Source: Piezodorus guildinii
Taxonomy: Eukaryota > Arthropoda > Insecta > Hemiptera > Pentatomidae
Length of the DNA stretch: 64,000 nt
Direction of reading: 5' to 3'
Assembly (NCBI GenBank): GCA_023052935.1
Contig: CM041293.1
Location: 170,087,341 to 170,151,340 of the forward strand
The notes beneath the pieces were generated by a model that was given only the letters and a program-made list of their open reading frames with translations, made no database searches and was not told where the DNA came from. Below are positions 29,319-39,340 of this stretch, one piece after another; the first letter of the stretch is position 1, and each line of letters starts with the position of its first letter. The translations under genes and the position numbers were made by a program.

Positions 29319-30234
29319 AACAATAAAATAGTTGAAACTATTTAGTTGTTTCATTTAATGACCGCCACCTGGACTAATTCCTTCCAGTATATAAGATAAG
29401 GTTTTGCCATCGTGGAAATTTTCAAAATTCCAGTTTTCAACGAAAATACACGTTTTACAGTCTCATGAGGCCAAATGACTAAGTCCGCAAAAAGGTCTGT
29501 GTGGTAACTCCCGGGCGGAAACGAAAAGTACTATAAAACTGAAATTTCATATTTAAGACAACTATACGCCCGAAATTATACAAAAACTTCTTCATCAAAA
29601 TCGGCTAACCAGAAGAGCCACTTTATACCTTGTGTATTGCACCTTTTTATGATTATCTCAAGAACGTTTCCAACGATTTTAATTAAACTCGCTATAACGA
29701 TGTAAAATTTAATGGGATTTAATATCATGCAGGTTTCATTTTGATTAAAATGGTCTGAGAGGGCTGAAATGCTGATACTTTAAATTTTCTTCTTCTTAAG
29801 TACCTTCAATTTTGTTGATTCTATAAAAATAAACATATTATATAGTTACCACTGATAAAAAACAGGAAAATATATATATTGTATGAATTCGATAAACAAA
29901 TAAAGGAAAAAACTGTAAAATTATTTTTTTAATGCAATGTTTTGTTTTTGAACATATGAACAGTAATATACCGTTGGAAAGCTAAAGATTTTAGAAAAAA
30001 TATTATCTCATACACAAGCTTTTAAAAGTTAATAGAGAGTGATGAAATGATCATAAAACTAACTGATTACTTTAGATAATAATATAATTGATTTTTAATA
30101 AAACACATGTTCCCATAGAAATTCAATTTAATTAATTCTTTAATAGTTGTACTCATTTTTATCTCTAACTGTATTTGAAAATTCTTCAATCAATTTTTTA
30201 AAACGGAGGTAAGTGAAAGTCATATGTTGTACCA

Positions 30235-30559
30235 GATTTTTTTTGTTTCTTTTAACATAATCATGAGCATCTGTCCATAATACAAAGGCAATTACCTAAC
30301 CTGTGGAAACAGTAGAAAAAGCTAACATGTGAGGCAAGATAAATGATCATTACAGTAGTAGCGGGACTTGATTAAACTGATTAACACAGGAGATCTCGCA
30401 TCCAACATCTTTTTAATTTCTTTTCTCCGATAAGTGGGTTGATAGTTCCGTGGAAGTTAGTATGGAATCTTTTGTTAAAATTTCTTAAGTGTTCGTCGAA
30501 AGTCTGTGTAAGTCAGTGCGTAAGGTTTTATTTGTAACACACTAATATGCTCATCTTCG
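30235..30559. other. nothing recognised
   Basis: AT-rich unique sequence between repeat A and a LINE tail. No ORF, RNA or repeat is supported. Confidence 0.5.
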
Positions 30560-30745
30560 AGAGAAAGATCATGTGAAGAATATTTAAACCTGTCAGAGAT
30601 GGTTAGAGCGAAGAAGCAAAAAAGCATCTGTATGGGGAAGCCAACATTAATAAATTAATAAAGCTTGGAAGACTGCGCTGGGTTGGCCACGTTGTCCGAA
30701 TGAGCGGAGGGAAAGTTCCAAAACGTCTCCTGGAGTAAAATCTTT
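30560..30745 (+). pseudogene. LINE C-terminal fragment, first part
   Basis: The translation contains YGEANINKLIKLGRLRWVGHVVRMS and VPKRLLE, the hallmark C-terminal region of RTE-like or related LINE ORF2 proteins (LRWxGHVxRM). The frame stops after VPKRLLE. The next expected block (GRPxxRW) is found about 720 bp further on, at 31462, so the tail seems to be split by an insertion. Confidence 0.7.
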
Positions 30746-31461
30746 ACTGAGAGATAGCCAAGTAGAATTAGACCGCAAAAGGGGGTTGGCTAGACAAATT
30801 CTTATATTTTCTTCAGTGGGGTATAGATTTTATATTAAAATGTTCTTTGTTTTTTTAAAATTGATTAAAATAAAAGTAATAAATTGGAAATTCGTTCTTA
30901 TTAGTTGCAAAAACGTTTTTCTTTTCCTACAATATACACAATGATGGTTTTAAGATAATATTACTTTTAGAAGATCTAATTAAAACGGAGTATTTTATTT
31001 TTTTATTAATAGAGCACTTTCAGTAAAATTGTTATTTCAACATTTCTTGGTGTATATTAGGAGTAATTAAAAATCGTATACACCTACCGTGTTAGAAATT
31101 TAATGTTCTAAAAGATTGTCTCTTATGTATTTTTTAATAAACTGTACACCAAAATAGTTTTGTGTTTTTTTTGTTGACAATTTGGCCAATATTGACACCA
31201 ACGTATCTCTGTAGGTGTTCGATGTTATGTACCAAACATGTAGGCAATTTATTGTTATTTAAAATTGCTAACGACAAAGTTTGCTCTAAAATGTCCAGGA
31301 AGAGATTTAGAAGTAAAAAGTACTTTTTTTAGAGGTTTTTTCAAGATGGTGGAAAACGCACAAGGATGAAAAGTGTGAAAACTTGGGTTTTTATAGAGGG
31401 GAGAAGTACAAACAATCGTGCCTAAAAATTAAATTTACTCCACCTTTTTCTAGCCAAAATC
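30746..31461. other. insertion between the halves of a LINE tail
   Basis: AT-rich sequence without a recognised gene separates two consecutive parts of the same LINE C-terminus. No clear duplication at the borders was found, so the type of insertion is unknown. Confidence 0.4.
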
Positions 31462-31640
31462 GTATTTCTACTGGGCTAAGAGAGGCAAAGGACGGCCTGG
31501 ATTCAGATGGGAGGTCTGTGACACACAGGATGCCAACCTACTGAAAATCAGAGGAGATTGGAGAGCCGCGTCACAAGACCGAAACACATGGAGGCCAGGG
31601 CCACTTCGGGCTTTAGCGCCACGGATGTACTAAGGTTCAT
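31462..31640 (+). pseudogene. LINE C-terminal fragment, second part
   Basis: The plus-strand translation reads KRGKGRPGFRWEVCDTQDA, then RGDWRAASQDRNTWR. This is the GRPxxRWxD...WRxxAxDRxxWR pattern that closes RTE-like ORF2 proteins. It continues the fragment at 30560-30745. Confidence 0.7.
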
Positions 31641-31738
31641 TTATTATGAGTCGTAAAATTTTGGATTTAATAATTGGAAGCTCTGCCTTTTTTGCTATGG
31701 AGTATATTTGTAGGGTTATGTCCATGTATATCCATAAA

Positions 31739-31954
31739 TTATGTTAAGATTGTATTCACCATTTTTCGATGCTCGATCCGAAGTAGCTGCAGGCTAAGCT
31801 TTGGCCCGACGAACCCACGTTCCTCTAGTACAGCCAGATACTGCCCTTCCAGAAGCTGTATCTTCCGGATGGCTTGGTCTCTCTCCCGCAGAGGCAGGGA
31901 TTCCAGGAGGCCACCGACAATGTTGGCAAGGGCTTGAATCTCCTTGTTCTCCAT
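31739..31954 (-). CDS. small ORF, paralogue of the exon at 53454-53683
   Basis: A 71-codon ORF stands out from its surroundings by higher GC. The protein is not recognised. Residues 13-66 align with the ORF at 53454-53683: both have ESL followed by charged residues, an I-x-I helix-like stretch, then LSLQL[LM][RK]IEH near the C-terminus. The spacing of ESL, R and hydrophobics is faintly like a BESS motif, a short protein-interaction helix in some insect DNA-binding proteins, but this is weak. A TTTCCACATTTAG acceptor-like sequence sits just before AAAATGG, so the ORF may be a last exon rather than a whole gene. It could also be a relic of a transposon gene. Confidence 0.4.
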   Translation of the reverse strand: MENKEIQALANIVGGLLESLPLRERDQAIRKIQLLEGQYLAVLEERGFVGPKLSLQLLRIEHRKMVNTILT

Positions 31955-32092
31955 TTTCTAAATGTGGAAATCAAATCTCTAATCAATAAAGTTAGCTATT
32001 ATTTATTTTTACTTTCACCTCTGTGTTTCACTTATTCCAAAAGGTCTGTGTGTGTGTAGTAAGTCAAAAAATCCGCAGGAAACTAAAATTTC

Positions 32093-33381
32093 ATATTTAA
32101 CTGTTCCGTCATCCTATCGTCCTATCTCCCTTTTGCCCAATATGGGCAAAATCCTAGAAAAACTTCTTCTAAAACGTCTTTATCCTATCCTTGAAATGAA
32201 TCATGTTATCCCTGACCAACAATTTGGATTTCGAATATCTCATTCTACAATACAATGTCACCGCGTGGTGGATGTAGTGTCCTCCACATTGGAGCGCGGA
32301 ATGTACTGCACTGGAGTCTTTCTTGATGTAGAACAAGCATTTGATCGAGTCTGGCACCAGGGACTGCTTTACAAACTCCGTCAATATCGTCACCCCTACA
32401 TATTTCCTATTAATGCGTTCCTACCTTACTGGCTGAACATTTAAGGTAAACCATAACTTTTCCTACTCATCCACATTTTCCCTATCTGCTGGAGTGCCTC
32501 AAAGTAGTATCTTAGGACCTATCCTCCACTCCCTTTATACAGCTGACATTCCTCTTCATCCACGCACTGTCCTCAATACTTATGCTGATGACACGTGTGT
32601 CTTATCCGTCCATAATGATCCAACTACTGCATCCCAAACCCTTCAGTCCCGCATCACAGCCATTGAAGAATGGTGTCAAAATTGGAGGATTAAAATAAAT
32701 CCCAACAAATCCCCTTTACCCTTCGTCGCAAACTGATGACTTCCTGCCCCCCATTATCCTTTAATAACATTACCCTTACTTCTGTAGAACAAATCCAATA
32801 CCTAGGTCTCCATCTTGACAAGCGCCTTACTTAGAACCCTCACACAAGACTGAAACGACAAGAAACTGCTCGAAGATATCGATTACTACAACATTTACTA
32901 GACAAACGTTCAAAACCTCCAGTATATTACAAAAGACTCATCTACATCACAATTATCAGACCTATTTGGACATATGGAATCGAGCTCCTCACGCATCCAG
33001 TCCTTACAATCCAAAATCCTTCGCAAAATCCTGAATGCACCTTATTTTGTCACAAATCAACTCCTCCATAATGACCTAAACATCCCATTTGTTCCAGACA
33101 GCCCGTGATACTCCTCTTTCCATTCTAAACTCTCTACCCATACAAACCCACTTGTCCGTAACACATCTTTCCAGATATCCCTAATAACCCTCCAAGGCGA
33201 CTGAAAAGAAGATGGCCTCGGGACCTACTGTCTTAAAATAGTTAGTAAAGTGCTACCACTGGGTAGTTCTTTCTCAAGACATTTTCATGACTTTTTATTT
33301 TCATACTACACACTTATTGTATTCTTTAGTACAGTTGTAAATTACTATAAATAAATTTAAAAATATAAAATATTTAACTGT
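32093..33381 (+). mobile_element. 5'-truncated Jockey-type LINE inserted in repeat A
   Basis: The 12-bp direct repeat ATATTTAACTGT (32093-32104 and 33370-33381) flanks a 1265-bp insert. Repeat A fragments lie on both sides (about 32030-32104 and 33370-33450). The insert carries Jockey-clade RT and C-terminal sequence and ends with ACAGTTGTAAATTACTATAAATAAA, the same 3' end as the copies at 47.9 kb and elsewhere. Confidence 0.85.
32105..33240 (+). pseudogene. Jockey-type reverse transcriptase, decayed
   Basis: The 5' end is truncated just before SYRPISLLPNMGKILEKLL (fingers). Then come FGFRISHST and FLDVEQAFDRVWH (motif A) up to a stop at about 32442. A new frame (32494-32736) has VPQSSILGP (motif B, with Ser where Gly is usual) and TYADDTCVLS (motif C), followed by the NWRIKINPNKS thumb. 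Further blocks YLGLHLDKRLT, IIRPIWTYGIELL and RRLKRRWPRDLLS-like text follow in shifting frames to a stop at about 33236. At least four frameshifts or stops make it non-functional. Confidence 0.85.
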
Positions 33382-33690
33382 ACGTCCGAGATGTTCCAGA
33401 AACTTTTTCATTAAAATCGGCGACCCGGAAGTGGTACTTTATAATATACATCAATAATTCTTATTTCTTTTTTTACAAACACTTTTGTACAATTAGCACT
33501 AACAGCACAAATTTCGTATTTTTGATTAGTATTTGTTTATTAATTGTAACAAACTTTTTCTTTTTTATTCGTTATGTATTATATTTACGATTCTGGTTTG
33601 ACCATAAGAGATTAATTATTCTTTCTATCTTCAGTAATAACCGAGTTTTGGTGGAATTATATTTATTATAATTTGAGACTTGAAGATAAA

Positions 33691-33692
<2 letters not shown>

Positions 33693-33723
<31 letters not shown>
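33693..33723. repeat. (AT)n microsatellite
   Basis: A run of about 15 AT units, followed by short tandem variants of TATATGTATAGTCT to about 33790. Confidence 0.85.
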
Positions 33724-33726
<3 letters not shown>

Positions 33727-33884
33727 TAGTCTTATATGTATAGTCTAATATGTAGTCTTATATGTACTAATTATATATGTATAGTTAGTCTTTGTCAAGG
33801 TTGAATCTCAAATAGCGAGGGGGGCGCCCAGGCCCGCGGGGGCGCGACCAGGACAGAAGGCGTCTAAGTCTGATAAATACAAAG

Positions 33885-34025
33885 GGATTTTTTTTTTTTT
33901 TTTTTAGTCGTTATTTGAGCTTTGCGTATCTTAAAACGTAAGCTCTCAAATTTTCAGGGGTTTTGTAATTTTTATTTTTGTTAGATCACAAAGGTTCATT
34001 ATTGCAAAAATTAAAGCAAAATTTA
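33885..34025 (+). repeat. repeat B fragment
   Basis: Matches the block with TTGCGTATCTTAAAACG and CACAAAGGTTCATTATTG of repeat B, diverged. A GC-rich patch at 33815-33865 precedes it and is not explained. Confidence 0.55.
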
Positions 34026-34105
34026 TTTCAAGTAAAGCAGAAATATTTGAAAGTTATAGTGAACCCACAAACAATTTCTTTAACAGAAGACTTCATTACT
34101 TATAG

Positions 34106-34141
<36 letters not shown>

Positions 34142-34593
34142 TGAGATATATTACAATTTGTTACAAAATGAACAATAATAATATTGATAAGAGAACACAT
34201 TCATACTATATATACAGAAAATAATAATAATGGTCAAATTACATAAAATAGAACATAAATAAATTCATATATATACAATAAAATAATAATAATAAATAAA
34301 AAACAAAAACTAATCGAAACAAAACCTATTATTGAGATAAATAAAAAGTTGGCAAATAAATATCTTACACACAATCATAACTATATACAATATATACAAT
34401 TGCTAAAGGGGCCCCAGCAAGCGCTTTTTCCTCCACAAGTGGAGGAAAAAGCGGAATCCAAGAGATCCCAGCGCCTCTATCTCAGCCGCATCACTGGTCT
34501 GAGCCAGTGGAGGCTGAGTTAGGGCGCTGTAGCCACAAACATACCGTACATGAGTGGAGGATCTGACCATTGTCAGAACTCCAGTTTAAATGT

Positions 34594-36239
34594 TTACAAT
34601 AGGTCTCGTGGCCACTGCCGTTTCAATCTTCGAGGAGGATTGTAGGGATGGGTGGTGCTGGATAGGGATTGCGAAAATTCGGAACCACTGCGAACTCGGA
34701 AGGAGCGGTTTGATAAATAGGATCGGAGGATTAGGTATAAGGATTGAGGTAAATGGGTTTTGAGCTTAAAGAGCAGTCCCGGGTGCCACACCCGGTCAAA
34801 AGCTTGAGCTAAGTCCAGAAAGGCACCCGAACAATACTCCTTGCACTCAAGGGCGGAGGAAATGTGGTCTACAACTCGGAGTCCTTGGTGAACCGTGGAA
34901 TGTTGAGGACGAAATCCAAACTGATGTGAAGGAAAATTGTGAAATTTGGCTAGGATTCGTTTTAATAGGAGTTTTTCGAAGATTTTGGAGAGGATCGGGA
35001 GCAGGCTAATAGGTCTGTAAGATGAAGTGCTGTGGGAAGGTTTGCCTGGTTTTAGGAAAAGGATGATGGTTGAATGTTTCCATATGAGAGGGAAATAGGT
35101 AGTGCGTAGGATACAGTTATAAAGATATGCAAGAAATGTAATGGCTTTGGGAGGAAGTTGTCTTAAGATCTGAGGAGTAAGGAGGTCGTATCCTGGGGAT
35201 TTACGGAGAGGAAGCTTTTTAAGAAGATATTTAACCTCAGATGGATTAACTGCTTTAGGTGGTAAGGATAGTGGTATTGGTGACATAAGGAACTCTTCAA
35301 CTGTTGCAGTATGGGTTGGATTGAGCTCAGGATGAGGAGTGAAAACTTTGGAAAGGTGATGTGCGAATTCCTCGGCTTTATCCTTGTCGGAAGCAGCCCA
35401 GGAACTATCACAGCGCCGGAGAGGGTGGGAAATGGTGTGGGATTTTAGAATTCTCTTCGTGACATTCCATAGGGAATTGTCACGAGTCGAGAGAGAGGAG
35501 AGGTAGGAATTGTAGGATTGGGAACGGAATATCGCCAACTCCCGCTTTAATTTTCTACAAAGAAAGTTGTAAGAGCGGCGATCTTCTGGGTGGCGGGTGC
35601 GTTGCCATAATGATCTGGCTCGGCGTTTGGTGTTGATGAGGTCCTTCAGGTGTTGTGGTAAATGGCTTTTGTTAGGAATTCTTTGGGATTGTTTGGGAGA
35701 GGAGGCAGTCCAGGCAGCTTGTTGAATTGTGGTTGTAAAGGAATATACGGCATCATCAAGGTCAGTTTGGGTTTTGAGAGGTACTCTGAGGTCAATATCA
35801 TTGGTAAGGATTTCGCGGAAGAGGTTCCAGTTGACAGGGCCTCTAATGAATGAAGGTGGGAAAGGTTTCGGAATAGGAGTTATGGATACATTTAGGATTA
35901 ATGGACTATGATCAGAGGATAGTTCATCAAGGCGAGTTACGGAATAGTTCAGGGAGCCTAATCCGCAGTGGATGAAAAAGTCGAGGATGTCAGGATTACG
36001 GTTAGGATCTGTCGGCCAGTAGGTAGGAGAATCGGGAGGTAGGAGATGAAAGCGTCGGGAGTTGAGTGCAGACTGCAACGTCCGTCCACGAGAATTGGTG
36101 GTTCTAGAACCCCACTGTTGATTCTTAGCGTTTAAGTCGGCACCCAAAATGAAGTGATTTCCCAAGGAGTTGAGGAAGGATCCAAATTGGGCAGAGGAAA
36201 TAGGATGTTTAGGAGGGCAGTATGCTGATGCGATGATAA
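34594..36239 (-). pseudogene. Jockey ORF2: endonuclease end and RT, catalytic core deleted
   Basis: The frame contains GADLNAKNQQWGS and SSDHSPLIL (endonuclease Asp and the SDH motif, both intact), a linker, then RT fingers (SPGYDLLTPQILRQLP, SSYRPISLLPILSKIFEKLL) and motif A (FLDLAQAFDRVWH). After SFRVRSGSEFS it jumps straight to the extreme C-terminus (QSLSSTTHPYNPPRRLKRQW) and stops. By comparison with the copies at 32.1 and 58.1 kb about 0.7-0.8 kb is missing, including motif B and YADD. The join lies at about 34665-34675. RT activity is impossible for this copy. Confidence 0.9.
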
Positions 36240-36527
36240 GCGGAAAGGAAAAGGTTTTGATTACAATGGAAGTTGCTTGTAGGTAATCGTGGGCTGGAAG
36301 TCGGCGGACAATGACAGCAGTACCGGCTGGGCTTTGCCGTCTGGATGGTCTGTCCGGTATGTTATGTATTCTGGTATTTTGAAGTACTGTTTAGTGGTTA
36401 GTCTAGTTTCAGTAACGAGTGCAACATCAATGTTTTTGTCTTGCAGTACGGCTGTAAGTTCGTCAGTGTGAGTTCTAACACCATTCGCATTCCGAAGGAG
36501 AATGGATAAGGAATTAGGTGTAGTCAT
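36240..36527 (-). pseudogene. Jockey ORF2 start, endonuclease N-terminus
   Basis: ORF2 begins at the ATG touching the ORF1 stop. It has ILLRNANGVRTHTDEL, then DVALVTETRL, the first two EEP-endonuclease motifs (Asn and Glu of the metal site). A single-base frameshift at about 36325-36335 moves the reading frame. The downstream text in the other frame continues the domain (IIASAYCPP, then FILGADLNAKN from 36165 on). Apart from this shift the endonuclease appears complete. Confidence 0.85.
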
Positions 36528-37796
36528 TTATGTTTTTTTTAAGGCAGGAATGAGATTTGATACGAGATTCGTTAGGAGTGATATTAGGGGCATAACAAGG
36601 GATTTAATTTCGGAGATAAAGGATGTCATCAAACTGTTAAGGTCTGTGGCATTTGAAGGAGGAGGGATATGAGAGATTTGTGGTTGATTAGGATGTGGAA
36701 TAGATTGAGGTACATTCTGTAGTTCCGGCAGGGCCACGGCTTTAGTACTTTGATTCCCACCTCCAAGTAGGTGGGCAAATGATACATTGGCATCAATAAG
36801 TTTTGAGGGTTCTCTTCTGTTTCTTACTTGTCTTGCTGTTTCATCCAGTACTTGAGGTTTTTGAAACCTGGTCCTCAGTTCCTTATAGATTTGGCATCCT
36901 TTATAGTTGGCTGGGTGGTCCTTGAGGCAATCAGCACATACAGCTGGTGTTGATTTTGGTTTTGTACACTCCACAGACTTGTGCTGTTCACCGCATTTCA
37001 CGCATCGAGGTATGTGATGACAATAACTTTTAGTATGACCATATGCTTGACAGTTATGGCACTGAACTATCTCCTTCTTTATGTAAGGTTTTTCAACTCT
37101 TACGCTGGTATAGTACAATCTATTGAGGTCATAGATTTTTTCAACTCCTTCAGCTGGTTCCAAATCCACAAAAAAGAGAGGTAGAGGAATTTTATCCTTT
37201 AGGACGTTAGTGACTTGCCGCACTTTATAGCCCATCTCCGTTAGTTCTTCTTTAATAGCTTCAACTGGTGTCGAGGGGTGTAAGTTTCTAATTACAACCC
37301 TTAAAGCTCTCTCTTGGCGAAGCTGATAGGTATGGAAATCTGCTTTGGTTTCAGTTAGGTATTTCACTATTTTTCTATATGTCTCGGCAGTAGTAGGAGA
37401 TATTTTGGTATCATTGGTTCTACTCATACAGTAGTAGCTGGTAGATTCAGTAATTTTGTTCAATTGCGCACACAACAATTGGAAATTTCTAATATTTTTG
37501 ACAAATATTGGAGGAGGCCGTGGTTCACTGGGTATAGGAGTAGATTCCATGTTTTCTTTTTCATTATGTAAAATCTGAAAAGGATTTGGGGTGAAAAACG
37601 GCGATTCGTCAGTCATCCCTTGTGACGATGTGCCAGGTTGTGGTTCAGATTCTGAATTAGTACCTGAAGGGGTTGCTTGTAATCTTTTATTAGTATCACG
37701 GCGAGGTCTTTGTTTCGTAGGAGACGGGATTGAACCACTAGATCTAGATCTTTTAGTTGAAGCTTTGGAGGACATTACTTGATGATAATATCGCAT
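36528..37796 (-). CDS. Jockey ORF1, Gag-like nucleic-acid-binding protein
   Basis: The 422-codon frame is intact and of usual length for Jockey ORF1. Residues 1-95 are basic and Ser/Pro-rich, then polar and disordered-looking. Residues about 165-240 (RVVIRNLHPSTPVEAIKEEL onward) match the PRE_C2HC type region. Three zinc knuckles follow: C246-C249-H254-C259, C265-C268-H272-C277 and C287-C290-H294-C301. The C-terminus has hydrophobic patches. In this family ORF1 packages the element RNA and accompanies it to the nucleus. The ATG is about 310 bp from the element 5' end. The stop TAA directly abuts the ORF2 ATG (TAAATG at 36525-36530), which suggests reinitiation. Confidence 0.9.
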   Translation of the reverse strand: MRYYHQVMSSKASTKRSRSSGSIPSPTKQRPRRDTNKRLQATPSGTNSESEPQPGTSSQGMTDESPFFTPNPFQILHNEKENMESTPIPSEPRPPPIFVKNIRNFQLLCAQLNKITESTSYYCMSRTNDTKISPTTAETYRKIVKYLTETKADFHTYQLRQERALRVVIRNLHPSTPVEAIKEELTEMGYKVRQVTNVLKDKIPLPLFFVDLEPAEGVEKIYDLNRLYYTSVRVEKPYIKKEIVQCHNCQAYGHTKSYCHHIPRCVKCGEQHKSVECTKPKSTPAVCADCLKDHPANYKGCQIYKELRTRFQKPQVLDETARQVRNRREPSKLIDANVSFAHLLGGGNQSTKAVALPELQNVPQSIPHPNQPQISHIPPPSNATDLNSLMTSFISEIKSLVMPLISLLTNLVSNLIPALKKT

Positions 37797-38089
37797 TTCA
37801 TATAAGGAAAATAATTAATTAATAACCAGATGTGGAGAAAAAAAAATAAATTAAGAAAAGTTAAGCAAGACCAGCCTTGCCTAGCGATTGGCAATCAGCT
37901 GATGTGAAGAGGTGACTCAGCATTCACTTTACAGTGTAAATTGTAATCCAACTTACCGTTGTTTGCTCCAATATTTACTGGTGTTGTTATCCTGAAGCCT
38001 GGTGATGTTTTCAAGACTGTTCTGAAGTGATATCCAACTGAAAAAGCAAGAAATCCAAGAGCCGACTTGAAAGATGACCGCTATACTCA

Positions 38090-38101
38090 TGCGCATGCGC
38101 A
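38090..38101. promoter_or_regulatory. NRF-1-like palindrome at the Jockey 5' end
   Basis: TGCGCATGCGCA, a perfect 12-bp palindrome, lies 9-20 bp inside the element 5' end. It equals the known NRF-1 (insect ewg family) consensus. Jockey elements use promoters inside the transcribed region, so a role in transcription is possible but not shown. Confidence 0.4.
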
Positions 38102-38189
38102 GAACTCCCTATAGAATTTTTAACCACAATATTTGCACTTACATTTAGATTACTGAATTCGCTCTTCATTTTTAAAATTGGGCTTATTT

Positions 38190-38900
38190 TCAAACTAAAG
38201 ACTATACTCTCTCCTACATACTTTCTTATCCTTCAGTCTTTTCTTAGCGATAGGTTTTTCTCTGTCTGTCATGGCACGGAAATCTCTTCAATTAGACCAG
38301 TCTTTGCAGGAGTACCTCACGGGTCGGTTTTCGCACCACTACTTTACATAATATACACACACGACATGCCAACCACTTTCGAAACTTTAACAGCGACATA
38401 CGCAGACGATACATCAACCATAGCCAAACATCCCAATCCTACGCACGCCTCACAGAGATTAAAACGCCACCTAACACAATTACACGACTGGTGCAAACTT
38501 TGGGAAATTCGAATTATTATTACTTTCACTCTTCGACATAACACCTGCCCAACAGTATATCTTGACAATATCCAAATTCTAAAGACAGACACAATAAAAT
38601 ATCTGGGCTTGACATTAGACAGGAGAATGACATGGGGCCCACACATCAAGAGCAAACTGATAACGCTAAACAAAAGACTAAAACTTTTATACTCACTTCT
38701 CTCAAGACGTTCTTAATTAAAACTTAAAAATAAACTAAACACTTACACTTACCTACTGAAGCCCATTTGGACTTACGCCTCATAGATATACGGGACTGCC
38801 AAAAAGACACACATACACAAAATTCAAATTTTTCAATCCAAAACTTTCAGAACTATTACAAAATCACCGTGGTATCTTAGCAACACTGCATACAGACCTT
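38190..38900 (+). pseudogene. Jockey-like RT fragment
   Basis: The plus strand encodes, across several frames, VFAGVPHGSVFAPLLY (motif B region), TYADDTSTIAKHPNPT (motif C, from 38399), DNIQILKTDTIKYLGLTLDRRMTWGPHIK (thumb) and LLKPIWTYAS (C-terminal). The longest piece is 38366-38716. It begins almost next to the target-site duplication of the large Jockey element. It is diverged from the other Jockey-type copies. Confidence 0.8.
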
Positions 38901-38919
38901 CACATACCAACAGTTAACG

Positions 38920-39340
38920 AACAGGACCCTCGGACAAAGTTTAATCCTAATTTTAGGAAAATTAGTAGCCTAAATATGGGGGAATATTATTTGAAAATAA
39001 AGGGACCTATGAGGAAACATAGACTGATCAGAGTCAACTAAGACTATGTCAACCTACTAAACTGAATGTTACCAGTTACGGATTCCAAAATGGTTATTCA
39101 GATAGCAACATTGAATGCCCTATCTGTAATTCAGGCGAACCTCAAGATCTAAATCATTTTTTGTTGCAATGCCCTGTTTACTCCCCGTCCAGAAATAAGT
39201 ACTTGAGGACATATATTGAAAATGTGTCAGGCAACGACCTCATAGTAGAACTTTTGTTGCTAATAGAAAATATAAAGAAATTTGAAAATTTATTTTATTA
39301 TGTAACAGAATGTTACATACAGATATGTTAGATAAAGAAG
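38920..39340 (+). pseudogene. LINE C-terminal zinc-finger-like fragment
   Basis: The translation gives LNVTSYGFQNGYSDSNIECP, then CNSGEPQDLNHFLLQCPVYS. The C-x2-C...H-F-L-x-x-C-P pattern is typical of the end of many LINE ORF2 proteins. It continues to a stop at about 39332. It looks 5'-truncated and of a different family from its upstream neighbour. Confidence 0.65.

Larger units (their letters stand above)
27812..29387. mobile_element. 1.58-kb foldback element with two hammerhead-like motifs
   Basis: Arms of about 460 bp (27841-28302 and 28928-29387) are near-perfect inverted repeats around a 625-bp centre with no recognised protein. A 13-bp target-site duplication (TATATAAGATAAG) flanks the element. 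The left end carries 29 extra nucleotides (27812-27840, from TGGATGTAATTAGTTGACC) that are absent on the right. The copy at 45.7 kb shows the same extension on its right side, so it is part of the element. Each arm holds a hammerhead-like core about 70 bp from its end, reading outward. Inverted terminal repeats, hammerheads and a one-sided tail recall Penelope-like elements, but no Penelope RT or GIY-YIG is present, so this copy would be non-autonomous. A class II foldback transposon is the alternative. Confidence 0.8.
27770..30234 (+). repeat. repeat A copy 2, split by a foldback element
   Basis: The repeat start (ACTTTCAC then TATATAAGATAAG) lies at 27770-27811. The remainder runs 29388-30234 and ends with ACGGAGGTAAGTGAAAGTC. 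The insert between them is flanked by the 13-bp direct repeat TATATAAGATAAG (27799-27811 and 29388-29400). This is the most complete copy of repeat A, about 0.88 kb without the insert. Confidence 0.85.
34101..38121 (-). mobile_element. nearly full-length Jockey-clade retrotransposon
   Basis: The element reads on the minus strand from about 38109 (5' end GGGAGTTCTGCGCATGCGC) to a poly-A tail seen as T at 34108-34139. TATAGAATTTTT occurs on both sides (34101-34112 and 38110-38121), a 12-bp target-site duplication partly merged with the tail. In order it holds a 5' UTR of about 310 bp, ORF1, ORF2 and a 3' UTR. ORF2 has a frameshift and an internal deletion, so this copy is dead. The 5' boundary is supported by alignment to the 5' end of the element at 57843. 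Confidence 0.88.

Noticed and set aside
27812..29387. Classical Tc1/mariner, hAT or piggyBac transposon
   Set aside because: The 13-bp duplication does not fit TA, 8-bp or TTAA targets, no transposase is present, and the ends are asymmetric.
38344..38673. 109-aa minus-strand ORF
   Set aside because: Antisense to the RT fragment with TYADDT on the plus strand.
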